Positions 10,641-21,356 of a stretch of DNA of 64,000 bases are shown piece by piece. The notes beneath the pieces were generated by a model. That model saw only the letters and a list, made by a program, of their open reading frames with translations, did no database searches and was not told the DNA's origin. Position 1 is the stretch's first letter, and each line of letters starts with the position of its first letter. The DNA is taken from positions 208,223,753-208,287,752 of the forward strand of contig NC_077229.1 of NCBI RefSeq assembly GCF_027887165.1, given 5' to 3'. Made by a program: the position numbers and the translations under genes. The stretch is from Monodelphis domestica. Lineage: Eukaryota > Chordata > Mammalia > Didelphimorphia > Didelphidae.

Positions 10641-11560
10641 GCTGCTCCAGGAAAAGGACTCTAACTTTTGACTCTGTAGGACCTTTTCTGGAATGCCTCT
10701 CAACCCATACTCCTGGAGAGAGGTCTCAGTTGAGTGAAGAGACTGGAAGACAGAATACAAAGGACTGAGAAATGAGTGGCAGGCAAAGAAGTAGAGGCAA
10801 TGAAGTTTGGTTACTAAAGTGAGGAAAGAGATAGAATGATAGAGTTAAGGGATGCCAGGATCGAGTGAGGGTTTTTTAAATGATGGCGATATATTTGGGA
10901 ATGTTTTTAGTCAGAAAAAAAATTCCAATTGGGGAAGAAAAATAGAAAAACATTAGGGAGAAAGGTCAAAAGGGACCATTACCAGAAGAAACAAAAGCTT
11001 TTATAGGATCAAAGGTACAACAGAGGAGATGATATTAGCAAGGAGAAGGCTCACCAACTTTATCAGAGAACAGAGAAAAGTGAGAGATAATATTCAGATG
11101 CTCTAAATCAAAGATTTAAGAAGAGAGCTTATAACAAATCACTTCAATATTTTAGTAAATTATTTAGCTAGGTTTTCTACTAAAGGAATGGTAAAAGGAG
11201 AGAAAGTTTGGAACAGTGAGAAGAGTAGGATAGAGATTCAGTCAAAATTAACAGGGGAGCATGGTTGAGATTACATAACATAAATTTGTCCTGGCCCTAA
11301 TTAGCAAAGCTGTATGACCTCCTCAATCAGCATTCAAGACCATACAAGTAGTGTAAAAGCAAAGAAGGCAGGTGAGGAGAATATTCAAAGATGACATTTT
11401 GGGGATAAGGGAATAAGAGAATCAAGAGTAGGAGACAATGTAAAGTTGAACTGGCTTAATATGGAATCAAATTGTGTCCATTTTTCCCTAATAAGATTAT
11501 ACTCAATTTTGCTGGGTAGATTATTCTTGATTTTTGTTCTAGCTCTTTTGCTTGCCAGAA
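10641..11560. other. Purine-rich unassigned stretch, probably an old repeat
   Basis: AG-rich on the plus strand, with phrases ('cagaggagatgatattagca', 'agtgaggaaagagatagaat') like those in old dispersed mammalian repeats. I cannot assign it. No credible open frame. Confidence 0.3.
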
Positions 11561-12560
11561 TATCATACTCCAAGTCTTCTACCCCCTTGTAATGGTAGCT
11601 GCTAGATGTTATGTGATACTGACCATAGTTTCCCAGTTTTTGCCATGTTTCCTACAGGTTACTTTCAGTATTTTCTCCTTAAATGGGGGCTCTGGAATTT
11701 GACTATATTATTCCTGGACATTTTCATTTTGTGATTTTTTGGGGGGGAGATGACTATTATATTCTTTCCATTCCCATTTTGCCTGTGGTCCTAAGATATC
11801 TGGGCAGTTTTCCTTTATAATTTCTTAAAATATGATGTCTAGGCTTTCTTTCTTTCTTTCTTTCTTTTTTGATCATGGCTTTTAAGTAGTCTAGTAATTC
11901 TTAAATTGTCTCTCCTTAGTCTATTTTTCCAAGAGAGTATTTTTTCCTATGGGACACTTCAAATTTTCTATTTCTTTCTTTCTTTGTTTCATTGTTTTCT
12001 GATGTCTTGTGGAATTATTAACTTCCACTTAATCAATTCTAATTTTGAGGAGTTATTTTCTTTAGTAAAGTTGTATTCTTTTTAAATGTGTCCAGTTGAT
12101 TTTTTTTAAACCCTTACCTTCCATCATGGAATCAATACTGTGTATTGGTTCCAAGGCAGAAGAGTGCTAAGAGCTAGGCAATGGGGGTCAAGTGATTTAT
12201 CCAGGGTCACACAACTAAGAAGTGTCTGCGGCCAGATTTGAGCCAGGACCTCTCATCTCTGGGCCTGGGCCACCTAGATGCCTCCTCCAGTTGGTTTTTA
12301 AGAAGTTATTTTCTTCAGTATTTATGAATCCCTTTTAGTCATTTAAGTGATTCTAATTTTTAAAAAATTATTTTTTTCAGTATTATTTGTGCCTCTTCTA
12401 CCAAGCTATTAATTCTCTTTTCAAAATTTTCTGGAATTATTCTTGTTTCTTTTCTTATTTTGTTTGTTTAATTAAAAATTTTTTTTTTTATTTAGAGCAT
12501 TTTGTGGAGCTTTGTCCATAGATGTTTTCAAATGACTATCTTCTTCTGTGTTTGTCTTTT
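11560..12560 (-). mobile_element. L1 LINE, 5'/ORF1 region, minus strand, split by a SINE-B
   Basis: T-rich plus strand with 'gatcatggcttttaagtagt' and 'gaggagttattttctttagt'. Its reverse is the coiled-coil coding part of a marsupial-type L1 ORF1, and the segment repeats as coiled coils do (compare 12040-12060 with 12300-12320). It is decayed; no open frame remains. The SINE at 12105-12285 divides it. Confidence 0.6.
12105..12285 (-). mobile_element. SINE-B inserted in L1, with target-site duplication
   Basis: Full SINE-B reverse sequence. A 14-bp imperfect duplication 'tccagttg[a/g]ttttt' flanks it at 12091-12104 and 12286-12299. Confidence 0.88.
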
Positions 12561-12569
12561 TTAAACCCT

Positions 12570-12776
12570 TACAACAACAGAAATATTGTTTGAAGAATGT
12601 GTATATCTACTTCCAGAGAAAGAACTGATAAATAGAAATACACAAGACATAGTTTTATATATTCTTATATCCTTTTGTCAAATGATGCCTTCTCTAATGG
12701 GGGGGAAGAAGCAAAGAAGTCACCTGAATACTTTAATGTATCAAAGAAATAAATTTACATTAAATTTTTTTTAAAA
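12570..12776 (+). mobile_element. L1 3' UTR fragment
   Basis: 'acagaaatattgtttgaaga', 'agagaaagaactgataaata', 'caaatgatgccttctctaat' and a final A-rich end match the L1 3' ends at 48120 and 57670. Confidence 0.7.
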
Positions 12777-12779
12777 GAA

Positions 12780-13330
12780 AGATATGCTTGAGGCTAGACT
12801 GAGAAGAACTTTAAATGATTAGCAGAGAAGTTTTTATTTCAGTCTAAAAATAATAGACCACTAGGGAATACTATGGTCTGACCTGTGCTTCAGACATATT
12901 ATTTTGACAGATATGTGGAGGGTAGATTAGAGAAGGGAGAGCCTGACAACAAGAGACCAACTAAGAGACTATTAGACAGACAGCTAAGTGGCACAGTGGA
13001 TAGAGTGTCAGGCCTGGAATCAGGAGGACATAGATTCAAATTTGGCCTTAGATACTTCCTATTTATGTGACCCTGGGCAGGTCACTTAATCCTTTCTTGC
13101 CTATCACTTGTCCTTCAGTCATTAGAGTTGTTACTAAGAAGGGTTTTAAAGCTAAAGGTCTTTTAAAAAGAGGCTATTGGAGAGTTCAGCTGAGAGCTGA
13201 TTATGGTCTAAACTACTAAGATGGTGACTGTAAGAGTAAAGAAAGAGATACATAGGAGAGATGTGTCAGAAGGCTCAACAAGATCTGGCTACTGCATATG
13301 GGAGGTAAGGGAACATAAAAAGTTGAGGGT
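12780..13330 (+). mobile_element. Old repeat E interrupted by a SINE
   Basis: 'actatggtctgacctgtgct', 'agattagagaagggagagcc' and, after the SINE, 'gaggctattggagagttc' and 'gatggtgactgtaagagtaa' follow repeat E order. The SINE at 12973-13164 sits between copies of 'aagag[a/g]ctattgg'-like target sequence. Confidence 0.55.
12973..13164 (+). mobile_element. tRNA-SINE in repeat E
   Basis: 'cagctaagtggcacagtgga' head and 'gaccctgggcaggtcactta' core, ending 'actaagaagggttttaaa'. The tail differs from SINE-A and resembles the copy at 27213. Confidence 0.75.
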
Positions 13331-13389
13331 GAAGCTATATTAAAGCAATTGAAAGTGAAAGCACATATACTGAGGAAAGGGATACTTTT

Positions 13390-13520
13390 TAGTCATTTCT
13401 ATCTATTCATTACTTAATTCAGCAAATATTTATTAAAAGGCCTGCTATTTCCATTGACATTATCCTATACAATGGAAGAGGAGTCATTAAAAATAGAGTA
13501 TGTCCCTGACCTCATAAAAA
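13390..13520 (+). mobile_element. Old repeat E 5' fragment
   Basis: 'cagcaaatatttattaaaag' followed by 'gtccctgacctcataaa' is a decayed copy of the repeat E start. Confidence 0.4.
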
Positions 13521-13529
13521 AAGAAAAAA

Positions 13530-13703
13530 CAACTTACTTTCTGCCTTATAAACAATCTAATATAGAAAGGCAAGGGCTAGGCAATGAGGGTTAAGTGACT
13601 TGCCCAGGGCCACATAGCTAGGAAGTGTCTGAGGTCAGATTTGAATCCAGGTCCTCCCAATTCTATACCTAGTAAGCTATCCACTGTGCCACCTTGCTAC
13701 TCC
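13530..13703 (-). mobile_element. SINE-B-like, minus strand
   Basis: 'ggctaggcaatgagggttaa' to 'actgtgccaccttgctac'. The tail part is more diverged than in the other copies. Confidence 0.75.
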
Positions 13704-14130
13704 TGAGTTTGTGGCTTAGGTTTCTTTGTCACAACAATAGTTATTTATGGTCAGGTTCCTTTTTTGTTGTTTGCTCATTTTTTCTACTCTATTTATTGGC
13801 TTTAGAATTTGTTAGAATTGGTCTTTGCTCACCTCTGGGAATATTGAAGATGTCTGGCCTGAGCTTATGTCCTTTTGTTGCTTTCCCAGTTCAATGGATG
13901 CCTATAAGTTTACAGTGTTTCCAACACTGTATGATCCAAGGAGAGGTCTGATCACTGCTCTCCAAGCCTGTGCTCTGATCCTTACACAGGTAGGATCCCT
14001 GCTCACTCACAATTGTGACTGCTCCTTCTCATCCAAGAATTGCAACCTACAACTGGGTAATGGGCTAAAGAGCTGCCAAATGGCACCCACCCTATGCTGT
14101 GCTAGTACAGGAGGCCCCAGCATTATGGTA
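13704..14130 (-). mobile_element. Possible L1 5' UTR fragment, minus strand
   Basis: Plus-strand text with repeated 'ctgtgctctgatcc' and 'ggatccctgctcactcac' phrases resembles the reverse of a marsupial L1 5' UTR. This is recall-based and weak. Confidence 0.3.
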
Positions 14131-14588
14131 AGGACATAGAGGTTTAGAGGGGTGAGGCACATGGGGATATGGAAGGATGTGGTCCAATATAGGAATATTA
14201 GTTATGGCTAGAAGTGGAACACTTATGGATAATAGATGAAAGACTCAATTCCCATGTGTGACTACTGAAGTAAAGGTGCAGATCCTGAGAATGAAGGAAG
14301 CTGATGAACTTTTAAGGATGAGTATTTCATCAACATGTAAATTTAAGACCTCAAGTAGTTACAGAATAGAGGAAGATGTGAGCCAGATACTGAACTCCTT
14401 AAAAAAAAGCAAAGAAAATTTCCTGGAAGTCATTATAGAAAACAGACACCAGGCTGTGACTAGTGTGATATCTCATAATGGAGTGAACCTCAGTAGAGAA
14501 AAGTAGTGATAAATATATCCTATGTCAAAGCATTTCCTTACCCATCAGATTTAAGGCAAATTGATGGGAAGGATCAGTGTGTGTAGAA
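14130..14588. other. Unassigned stretch with an 82-codon open frame
   Basis: A frame at 14258-14506 (+) encodes a charged, helix-prone peptide (for example EEDVSQILNSLKKSKENF). I know no family for it and see no promoter or splice context. It is probably a chance frame or a decayed repeat. Confidence 0.25.
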
Positions 14589-14589
14589 T

Positions 14590-14770
14590 AGAAAGAACAT
14601 GGAATAACGTGTCAGAAGACTTAAGTTCAAATCTCTGCTCCATTATTAGGTAGTTGTGTGTGGTTATCTTGGATGAGTCATTTTACTCTCTGAGTTTGGG
14701 TTCTACATTTGTAAAATGATGAGTTTAAACTATAAGATCTAAGCTCATTTTCTTCAATCTTATGAAATTA
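14590..14770 (+). mobile_element. MIR-type SINE, plus strand
   Basis: 'cttaagttcaaatctctgct', 'ggatgagtcattttactctc' and 'acatttgtaaaatgatgag' follow MIR order. Diverged. Confidence 0.6.
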
Positions 14771-15508
14771 GGCCCCTCCAAAAGAAAATGTATTCCACCC
14801 TACTTATAATGTCTCAAAGGACAATCAACTCTGGTAAACAAGATATACTTAACCTGAGTTTGGATCTTGTGTAAAATAACGACTCGCAGGATTCCCAGAA
14901 GTTCTATATAGCAGATTACTATACAGAAGTGCACACAATGACAAGGCAACTACCAAAAAAAAAATTCAGTGGGGATTCATATCACAGGAACCTAAGTTAA
15001 AGCTGGAAGTCATGCTATGAAACATAAACTTGGGAAATAGCAGCCCACTGACAAAGATGGCATGTTGTGACCAGAAATAGGGCAGAGGGATGCAAGCAGA
15101 GACAGGTTCTATAGAGTAATTACAGAAAAGGATACTACATCAATTAGTTAGTCAGTGAACAAGCAACAAGCATTTATTAAACATTTCCTATGTCAGTCAG
15201 GGACTGTGTTAAGCTGCATGCTCTACACAAAAATTTTGCACTGTGAAAATGATTACTGGAAATGATCTCTAGTGGAAATAATCATTGGTTATGAAACAAT
15301 TTTGGTCATGCTCAGTGACAGCAATATAATTTTTTTCAAACAAAACATTTTAGAGCATAGTGATGTCAATATACATATAGATGGTGGCATATGCCTAGAC
15401 ATAGACTGCTGCAGTCTGAAAAATTAAAATTGGTTATCGGGAAAGCAATAGAGAAGCTCATGGCAGACATGACTACATAACCAAAATGGAATTAAGAGCA
15501 ACCAGAGT
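14771..15508. other. Unassigned sequence with one repeat E fragment
   Basis: About 15140-15215 contains 'caagcatttattaaacattt', a repeat E start. The rest shows nothing recognisable. Confidence 0.35.
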
Positions 15509-18500
15509 AAAAAATAAGAGGCATCTCAATGACTCAGTGGATAGAGTGCTAGACCTAGAGTCAAGAAGATGTGAATTCAGAGCAACCCTCCAGGTTGCTC
15601 CACTCATGCTGTCTTGCTGTCCTCCCAAGGAGCAGCTTTTCCACCCATGCTGTTCCAAATGGGAGGCAGGCTTCCACCTATGGTGCCTCCTGGTCAGATA
15701 CAACATTACTTTTCCAAATTAATAAATTTCTCTTTATTTTTAAGCCAAGTTTCAGAGTCTTTCATTCTTGCAAAAGTTATCCTTCCTGAATCCCAGAGGT
15801 TCCCACAACATTTTGGCACCCAACATGATTGGCTCCCCTGAATGCTACTCCTGTTCCCCAGATCATCCACGAAGACACAGCTTCTCAGGTAGGAAGGAGC
15901 CTTTCTTGGACTCCTGAAACCCCCATTTTTGGGGTGGCATCTTTGTGGGAACTCTTTTGTACTCTCTCTCTCCCATCAGCCCCAGAAGTCAGTCTAGTCT
16001 GGCCACTGGATCTGGGGTTTATCGGCTCCCCTTTTTCATACTAGAAGATGTTCTGGTGAAGGGGAGACTCTCACCTCACTAACATGAGTGCTATAGGTCA
16101 GACAACCTCTGTGGACGAACAGTTGTTGTGGACCCTTGGTGTGGAATTGGCCATTCCACATCAAAATGGGACAGAGACAGAATGTACCCTGAGATTCCCC
16201 TTTGGGGTATATACTTAAAAATTGGAAAAAAATTGGATCTCTACAACTTGAAAAAAAAAGAGTAACTAATTTCTTTTTGTAATGTTAAATGGCCACATTA
16301 CACCCTTGATAAGCAAGAGGCATGGTCTATCGATGGCACCCTAAATTATAATACCACCCAACAACTGGACTTGCTTTGCAGGAGGAAAAGGAAAAGGACA
16401 GCATGACCCTCTATTTCAGCATTTATTAAACTCAGTCTGAATCCTGAGCTTACCTTACTGCACCCTTGCTAACCCCTACTGGGAAAAGCTCACAGAAGGA
16501 CATTTTGGATGATTCAGCACTCAATGACAATTTTGCCTCCCAGAGTGGAGGGAAACAGCTCCCCCACGGGCTGAGGTTAGACCACAGCCTTCTTCTCCCC
16601 CAATCTCCTCAGAACTAACAAGTGCTCCAGGATCCCCTCCTCTAGGTTCAACTGTTTCCGGAACAGATTTGGTATACCTGAAAACATGGACTGGATCAAA
16701 CCAGCTAACACCTCAATGGGAGGGGCCCCCATTGAGTCATTCTATCCACTGCCCCACAACTGTAAAATTAGAGGGGCAGAATACATGGACTGATGTCTCT
16801 CATATTAAACCCTTTATCCCTCCAGAAACAGGTGGTGAAGGTAGGAACAGAAGCCACTTATTCCTGTGAGCCAGTAGAAGATCTCAAATTCCTTTTTCCA
16901 AAAAACCAACCTAAGGACACTTGCAATAAGTAGTCCCCTTCCCCCCCCTTCCTCCTTGTTATCTTAAATCTCTCTTGCTTTAGCCATGACTATCCTTTTT
17001 CTTACACTTTCTGTCTTTTCCTGTTTTTTTAATCATGCATGTCCAGCCAGTTGGACAAATAATTCTCTGATTCAACTTGGGGAAACAGTAGCAAAAGCAA
17101 GTTCCTATGACTCCTGGGTATGTATAAAGCGCCCCAAGCTAACCCGTGGTCTCAGTGCCTTGGAGGCTTACCCAAAACCTAAGGCTTCAAGGAGATTTGC
17201 ACCTATCCATCCCAGTTTTGGTTAGTTCCCTATGGGATATGTGGACCTTCCTTTTGTAAACTTGTCACTTCTCTAATGGCTTCTAGAGTGAAAGCTTTCA
17301 TTGGAGTCCATGAAATGCAATTGCAACCCTGCAGCCATCCCAGCCTGAACTCCTGGACATTGCCCCCAGGTTTTGATCTTGTCACTGGAGAACTTCCCAC
17401 TTCCCCAGACAATGGACATCCTGGTAGTTTGGGTGGGAACAGCTAATCCCATCCAATATTAAGTATCTCTTTTGTCCCAATGGTTTCTACCCCTAGGCTA
17501 AGGTCCATTACCAAGGTGGCCCAGCCCTGGGCTGAGTCTTTCCCTTTTGTGTCCATTGTGGGGCATCAGCCCCTCACTGTCATTCCTGTCTGGAACTCCT
17601 CATTTTCCTTTCTTACCATTGTAAAGTCAATCAACTGTCCCTCTCACCCTAAGCCATCTAGAGTGGTATATAGGTTCCCCAAATTCTTGTGTTCCTCCGG
17701 AGCCCATCCTGAATCGGTGGCACTCCCAGGGGGTCAGAGACTAGGACGTCCAGACTCTGTGCAGTCTCGGGGAGCAGCTCTGTTGTCGGAACCTAGTAGC
17801 ACTGAATCCCTTTCCCCCTTGATTAAAGAGTGATTGTGACTATTTAATAGTTGTGTTTTTTTTTTCTAGTTGACAAGCTCTACAACCATTCTCAGCTCTG
17901 AAGAAGCTACAGAAGACTAAGACCATCACCCCTTTTTCCCTTAGATGTTTGGAGAGGGGAGAGATGACATGGACATTGTACCCCTGGAAACTCAGGCAAA
18001 CTCCTCTGCTCCCTTAGGCCCTCATGACTCCCAACCCAAAACACCTGACCTTGAAGATTACCCTCTTTTGATTGTCCCATTGAGATGGACAAAGAGAACA
18101 TCCCATTCATTTATCCTCCAAATCAGGAAAACCACCCCCATGCCCTGGGGCAAACCTCCTCCCTAACCCCTTGCTCCAGAGTCATGTCCTCACTGCTGTA
18201 AAAAGAATATAAAAACCCCATAATTGAGGCATTCTGGGACCAACCCTCCAGGTTGCTCCACTCATGCTGTCTTGCTGTCTTCCCAAGGAGTGGCTTTCCA
18301 CCCATGGTGTTCCACCTAGGAGGCAGGCTTCTACCTATGCTGCCTATTGGCCAGATTAATTCCAAATTAATTAATTTCTCTTTTTATTAAAAAAAAAAGA
18401 CCTTAGTTCAAATTTGACTTCACTTACTAGCTGTGTGACCTTGGACAGACCACTTGATTGTTGTTTTCCCAATCCACTGGAGAAGGAAATGGCAAGCCAC

Positions 18501-18585
18501 TCCAGTATCTTGGTCAAGAAAATTCCATATAGAATCTTGAATTGTTTGATTCACTTCATTTCATCATACTGAAACGACTGAATAC
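15509..18585 (+). mobile_element. SINE-A split by a retroviral insertion
   Basis: The head (15509-15579, 'gactcagtggatagagtgct') and the body (18399-18585, 'ctagctgtgtgaccttggac', 'ctggagaaggaaatggcaag') are two halves of one SINE-A. The halves overlap by about 15 bases ('agatgtgaattca' and 'gaccttagttca'), as expected for a target-site duplication. An L2-tail phrase follows at about 18590-18630. Confidence 0.8.
15580..18398 (+). mobile_element. Broken gammaretrovirus-type endogenous element, apparently an RNA-derived (R to poly-A) copy
   Basis: Parts in order: R-U5 (15580-15810) with an AATAAA near 15721; a primer-binding site just after it (about 15814-15831, 'tggcacccaacatgattg'); a stretch resembling the C-terminal integrase end of gammaretroviral pol (about 16660-16830, with QWEGP and VKLEG motifs); an envelope-leader-like stretch from about 16986; a purine tract near 17952; U3 with TATA near 18206; then R ending in an A run at about 18389-18398. 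The left copy begins at the position matching the predicted start of R and the right copy ends in poly(A). This fits reverse transcription of a viral RNA by L1 machinery, not integrase-made proviral ends. It is broken many times over, and no viral gene is whole. The two R copies differ at roughly a tenth of positions by eye, so it is old. Confidence 0.72.
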
Positions 18586-18653
18586 CAACAGTGCCTGGCA
18601 CACAGTAGGCACTAATAAATGTTTGTTCCCTTTCTTCCCTCTTCCCATCAGGC

Positions 18654-18838
18654 CAGCTGACAAACTATGGGGCCAAATCATGCCTATTGTTTGCTTTGGT
18701 ACTATTGAACTAAAAATGCTTTTAAAAATAAACTTTTATTATATTTTAAAATGTAAAAGCCATTCTTAGCTGGGTGGCTATACAAAAAAACAGACAGCAG
18801 CCAGATTTAGCCCTCGGGCCATAGTATGCCATTCTCTG
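18654..18838. mobile_element. hAT-type MITE
   Basis: Starts 'cagctgacaaactatggggc'. Its end, reversed, reads 'cagagaatggcatactatgg', giving diverged terminal inverted repeats of about 25 bp. The interior 'aaaataaacttttattata' matches the 'aataaagttttatt' core of Charlie-like elements. No clear 8-bp duplication survives. Confidence 0.6.
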
Positions 18839-18844
18839 AGCAAC

Positions 18845-19750
18845 ATAATGGGAAGATGGCTATTAAGAACCCAAGCCTTAAGAGCATGTTCAGCTTTTCC
18901 CTGCTGATGGCACTTCCTGTGTGAACCTTGGAGCAAATAGAGACTATTTTCCATCTGTTTACTACTGTGTGGTTAAGAGTGGCTGCTGAGCCCAAACTGT
19001 GTGCTTACAAAAGTCACTCACCAGCCAAATTAATCTCTCTCTTTCCTAGTGGTGATCAAAGGAAGACATGCAGGAAGGGGCTCAGGACCTCCCAAACAGA
19101 CCAACATATGGCCCGTGAGACTAGCTGTTTTTCTGCCTTGTGCTCTTTTATGCTCTTAGGTATAATACTGAAGACCGTTGTGACTTTGGGGGCTTTGAAG
19201 AGTCCAAAGAGAGAATTTGCTGGCAATTGAGTCTGGAACAACAGTAGTTTAGCTCCCAAGAATAAACAACTTTCAAGATGCAGCCCAGACATGAATCAAG
19301 CAGGTCAAATGCCATGTCCTATAGCAAGTGAGTGATTTGACCAGCAACTAAGCCACATTCAGAAGTGAAACTTGACTAAGCAAATGTTTTCTAGGGATCA
19401 CTTTAAGTTTGAACCTACTGTCTCTAGGATCAAATTAGTATGGGAAGTGGGAGGGTGCCCCTGATATTGGTAGAAATGCTCGGTAACTTCTATTTTTAAT
19501 ATAGCTTCTCAGTATATATTAGGTGTCAATTGATTAAATGATACTGGGGTCATTAAAATCATTGGGTCAGTTAATGAACAGGGAAGATACTAACTATAAT
19601 GGGTAACTGATACTATGGAGAACACACTAGAATGAGAGACTTGAGTTAGTAACACTAGAAAGATACCCTCTAGACCCTCAGGGATACCTCTAGAATTCTC
19701 AGGGAGAGATCCAACTAGCATTATTCTTGGGGACTCTTCTTGTTCATCAG
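18845..19750. other. Unassigned stretch
   Basis: No coding exon, RNA gene or recognisable repeat. Open frames on both strands near 18928-19290 are unsupported by codon pattern or homology that I can recognise. Confidence 0.4.

Positions 19751-19754
<4 letters not shown>

Positions 19755-19817
<63 letters not shown>
19755..19817 (+). repeat. (GA)n microsatellite
   Basis: About 31 perfect GA units. Confidence 0.97.
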
Positions 19818-19820
<3 letters not shown>

Positions 19821-19839
19821 GCCCTCCATATTTATACAA

Positions 19840-20140
19840 ACAATAATGTTTTACATTTAAACTTTTTCATAAAATATCTTGTTTGACTTTCACAATGATC
19901 TTAAATCTTCATTGTTAGAGATTTTTCACCAGAGGAATCTCTATACTGATAAAATCAAAAGACTCCTACAAAAAAACAAAACAAAACCCAAGCTTGTTAA
20001 ATAAATGTCATGTCTAATTGGCAGGCAAAGAAATTGAAAAACTAGAAGTTAAGTGACTTTACTAAGGTCACATAGAAAATCAGTGGTATAGACAAGAACC
20101 TGGGGCTCAGCTCCTAACCCAGTACTCTTTCCCCTAATTC
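19840..20140 (-). mobile_element. MIR, minus strand
   Basis: 'tttacatttaaactttttca', 'gaagttaagtgactttacta' and 'acagtactctttcccc'-like ends follow reversed MIR. An extra segment with A runs sits in the middle. Confidence 0.5.
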
Positions 20141-20627
20141 ATGTTGTTTCAAGTACATTGTAAAGTAAACTTAAGTATAAACATGCCAGAATGAAAAACG
20201 TTTCCTGGTATTTTCATCACAATGAAGTTTTGAGAAGAGCAGTTCCCATGTGCTTTTCCAAGGAATTTTATTCCCATAAGGTAGTGCTTCCAAGGTTCTG
20301 CTGAACATGCTAAAGAAATTTAGACAGTCATTTATTACATCTATTCCAGCCCAGCATATACTGATAGGCATGCTTATTTATACATAACTCAGGCCTTTAT
20401 GTACAAAGATGGCATATTAATATCAAACTTTTTAACAAGACTTTTTAAAAATCCAGAATCCTAATCTACTTAATATTTGTCATTTTAAAAATAATGAAAA
20501 CAAGGTTGAAAGATGGTTTCCTCCAATCTACAAATTTTTTTTAGCAAGCTGGTCCCTACAATTTTCAGATAAAGTTGGTGATTTGGTTATGAGCTCCCAG
20601 ATGGCTAAATTACCTAAGCTTTTGGAA

Positions 20628-20866
20628 AGGGGACAGCTACAAAGTGTAATAGATAGAGTGCCTGGCCTGGAATTAGGAAGAATCATTCTCCTGATTTCAG
20701 ATTTGACCTCACACTTACTAGCTGTGTGGTCCTGGGCAAGTCACTTAACCCTTCTTGCCTCAGTTTCCTCATCTATAATATGAGCCAGAGAAAAAAATAT
20801 CATCATCAATAAGATCCCAAATATGGTCATAAAGAGTTAGGCACAACTTAAAAACAACTGAACAAT
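20628..20866 (+). mobile_element. SINE-A, plus strand
   Basis: 'acagctacaaagtgtaatag' head, 'tgtggtcctgggcaagtcac' core, and the 3' part 'tcataaagagttaggcacaa' to 'aacaactgaacaat'. Near full length. Confidence 0.85.
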
Positions 20867-21049
20867 ATTTGGAAAGAAAATTGAAGCACCAGAAGCTTTG
20901 CTTTAATGTAGTATTAGGAATTTGATTAATGCTTGTTGCTTGACCGACTTGACCAATGCAGAGGGAATAAGAATTGCTGGACTGCTCTTGACCACAGTCC
21001 AGGCTGCTGACACTGAAACCAACTGAGTCAGGATGGAGAGTGTTTTTCT

Positions 21050-21228
21050 TTTTTTTAAACCCTTACCTTCCATCTTAGAATGGATAATTAGTATGAATTC
21101 TGAGTCAGAAGAGTGATGAGGGCTAGGCAATGGGGATTAAAGTGACTTGCCCAGGGTCATACAGCTAGAAAGTATCTGAGGCCAGATTTGAAGCCAGGTC
21201 CTCTCAACTCTAAGCCTGTCACTCTCTA
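21050..21228 (-). mobile_element. SINE-B, minus strand
   Basis: 'taaacccttaccttccatct' tail to 'gccagatttgaagccaggtc' body. The head is diverged. Confidence 0.8.
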
Positions 21229-21299
21229 TGGATGGCAGCCAGTTTCAAACAACCTTCCAAAGAATGGGCAGAATCTAAATGACAAAATAGTCAATTAAC

Positions 21300-21356
21300 T
21301 CATGAAAGTTAGCACTCAGCACAGTGTCTGGCACCTAGTAGGTGATTAATAAATGA
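21300..21356 (+). mobile_element. L2 3' end
   Basis: 'cagtgtctggcacctagtag' then 'gtgattaataaatgagtg' is an L2 terminus. The larger LINE starts immediately after it. Confidence 0.65.

Noticed and set aside
14258-14506. 82-codon frame that might be a small gene
   Set aside because: No family, splice or promoter support; it sits among decayed repeats.
16669-17225. Viral-type frames as candidate domesticated host genes
   Set aside because: Short, within a broken retroviral fossil, and with no sign of a preserved full-length frame.
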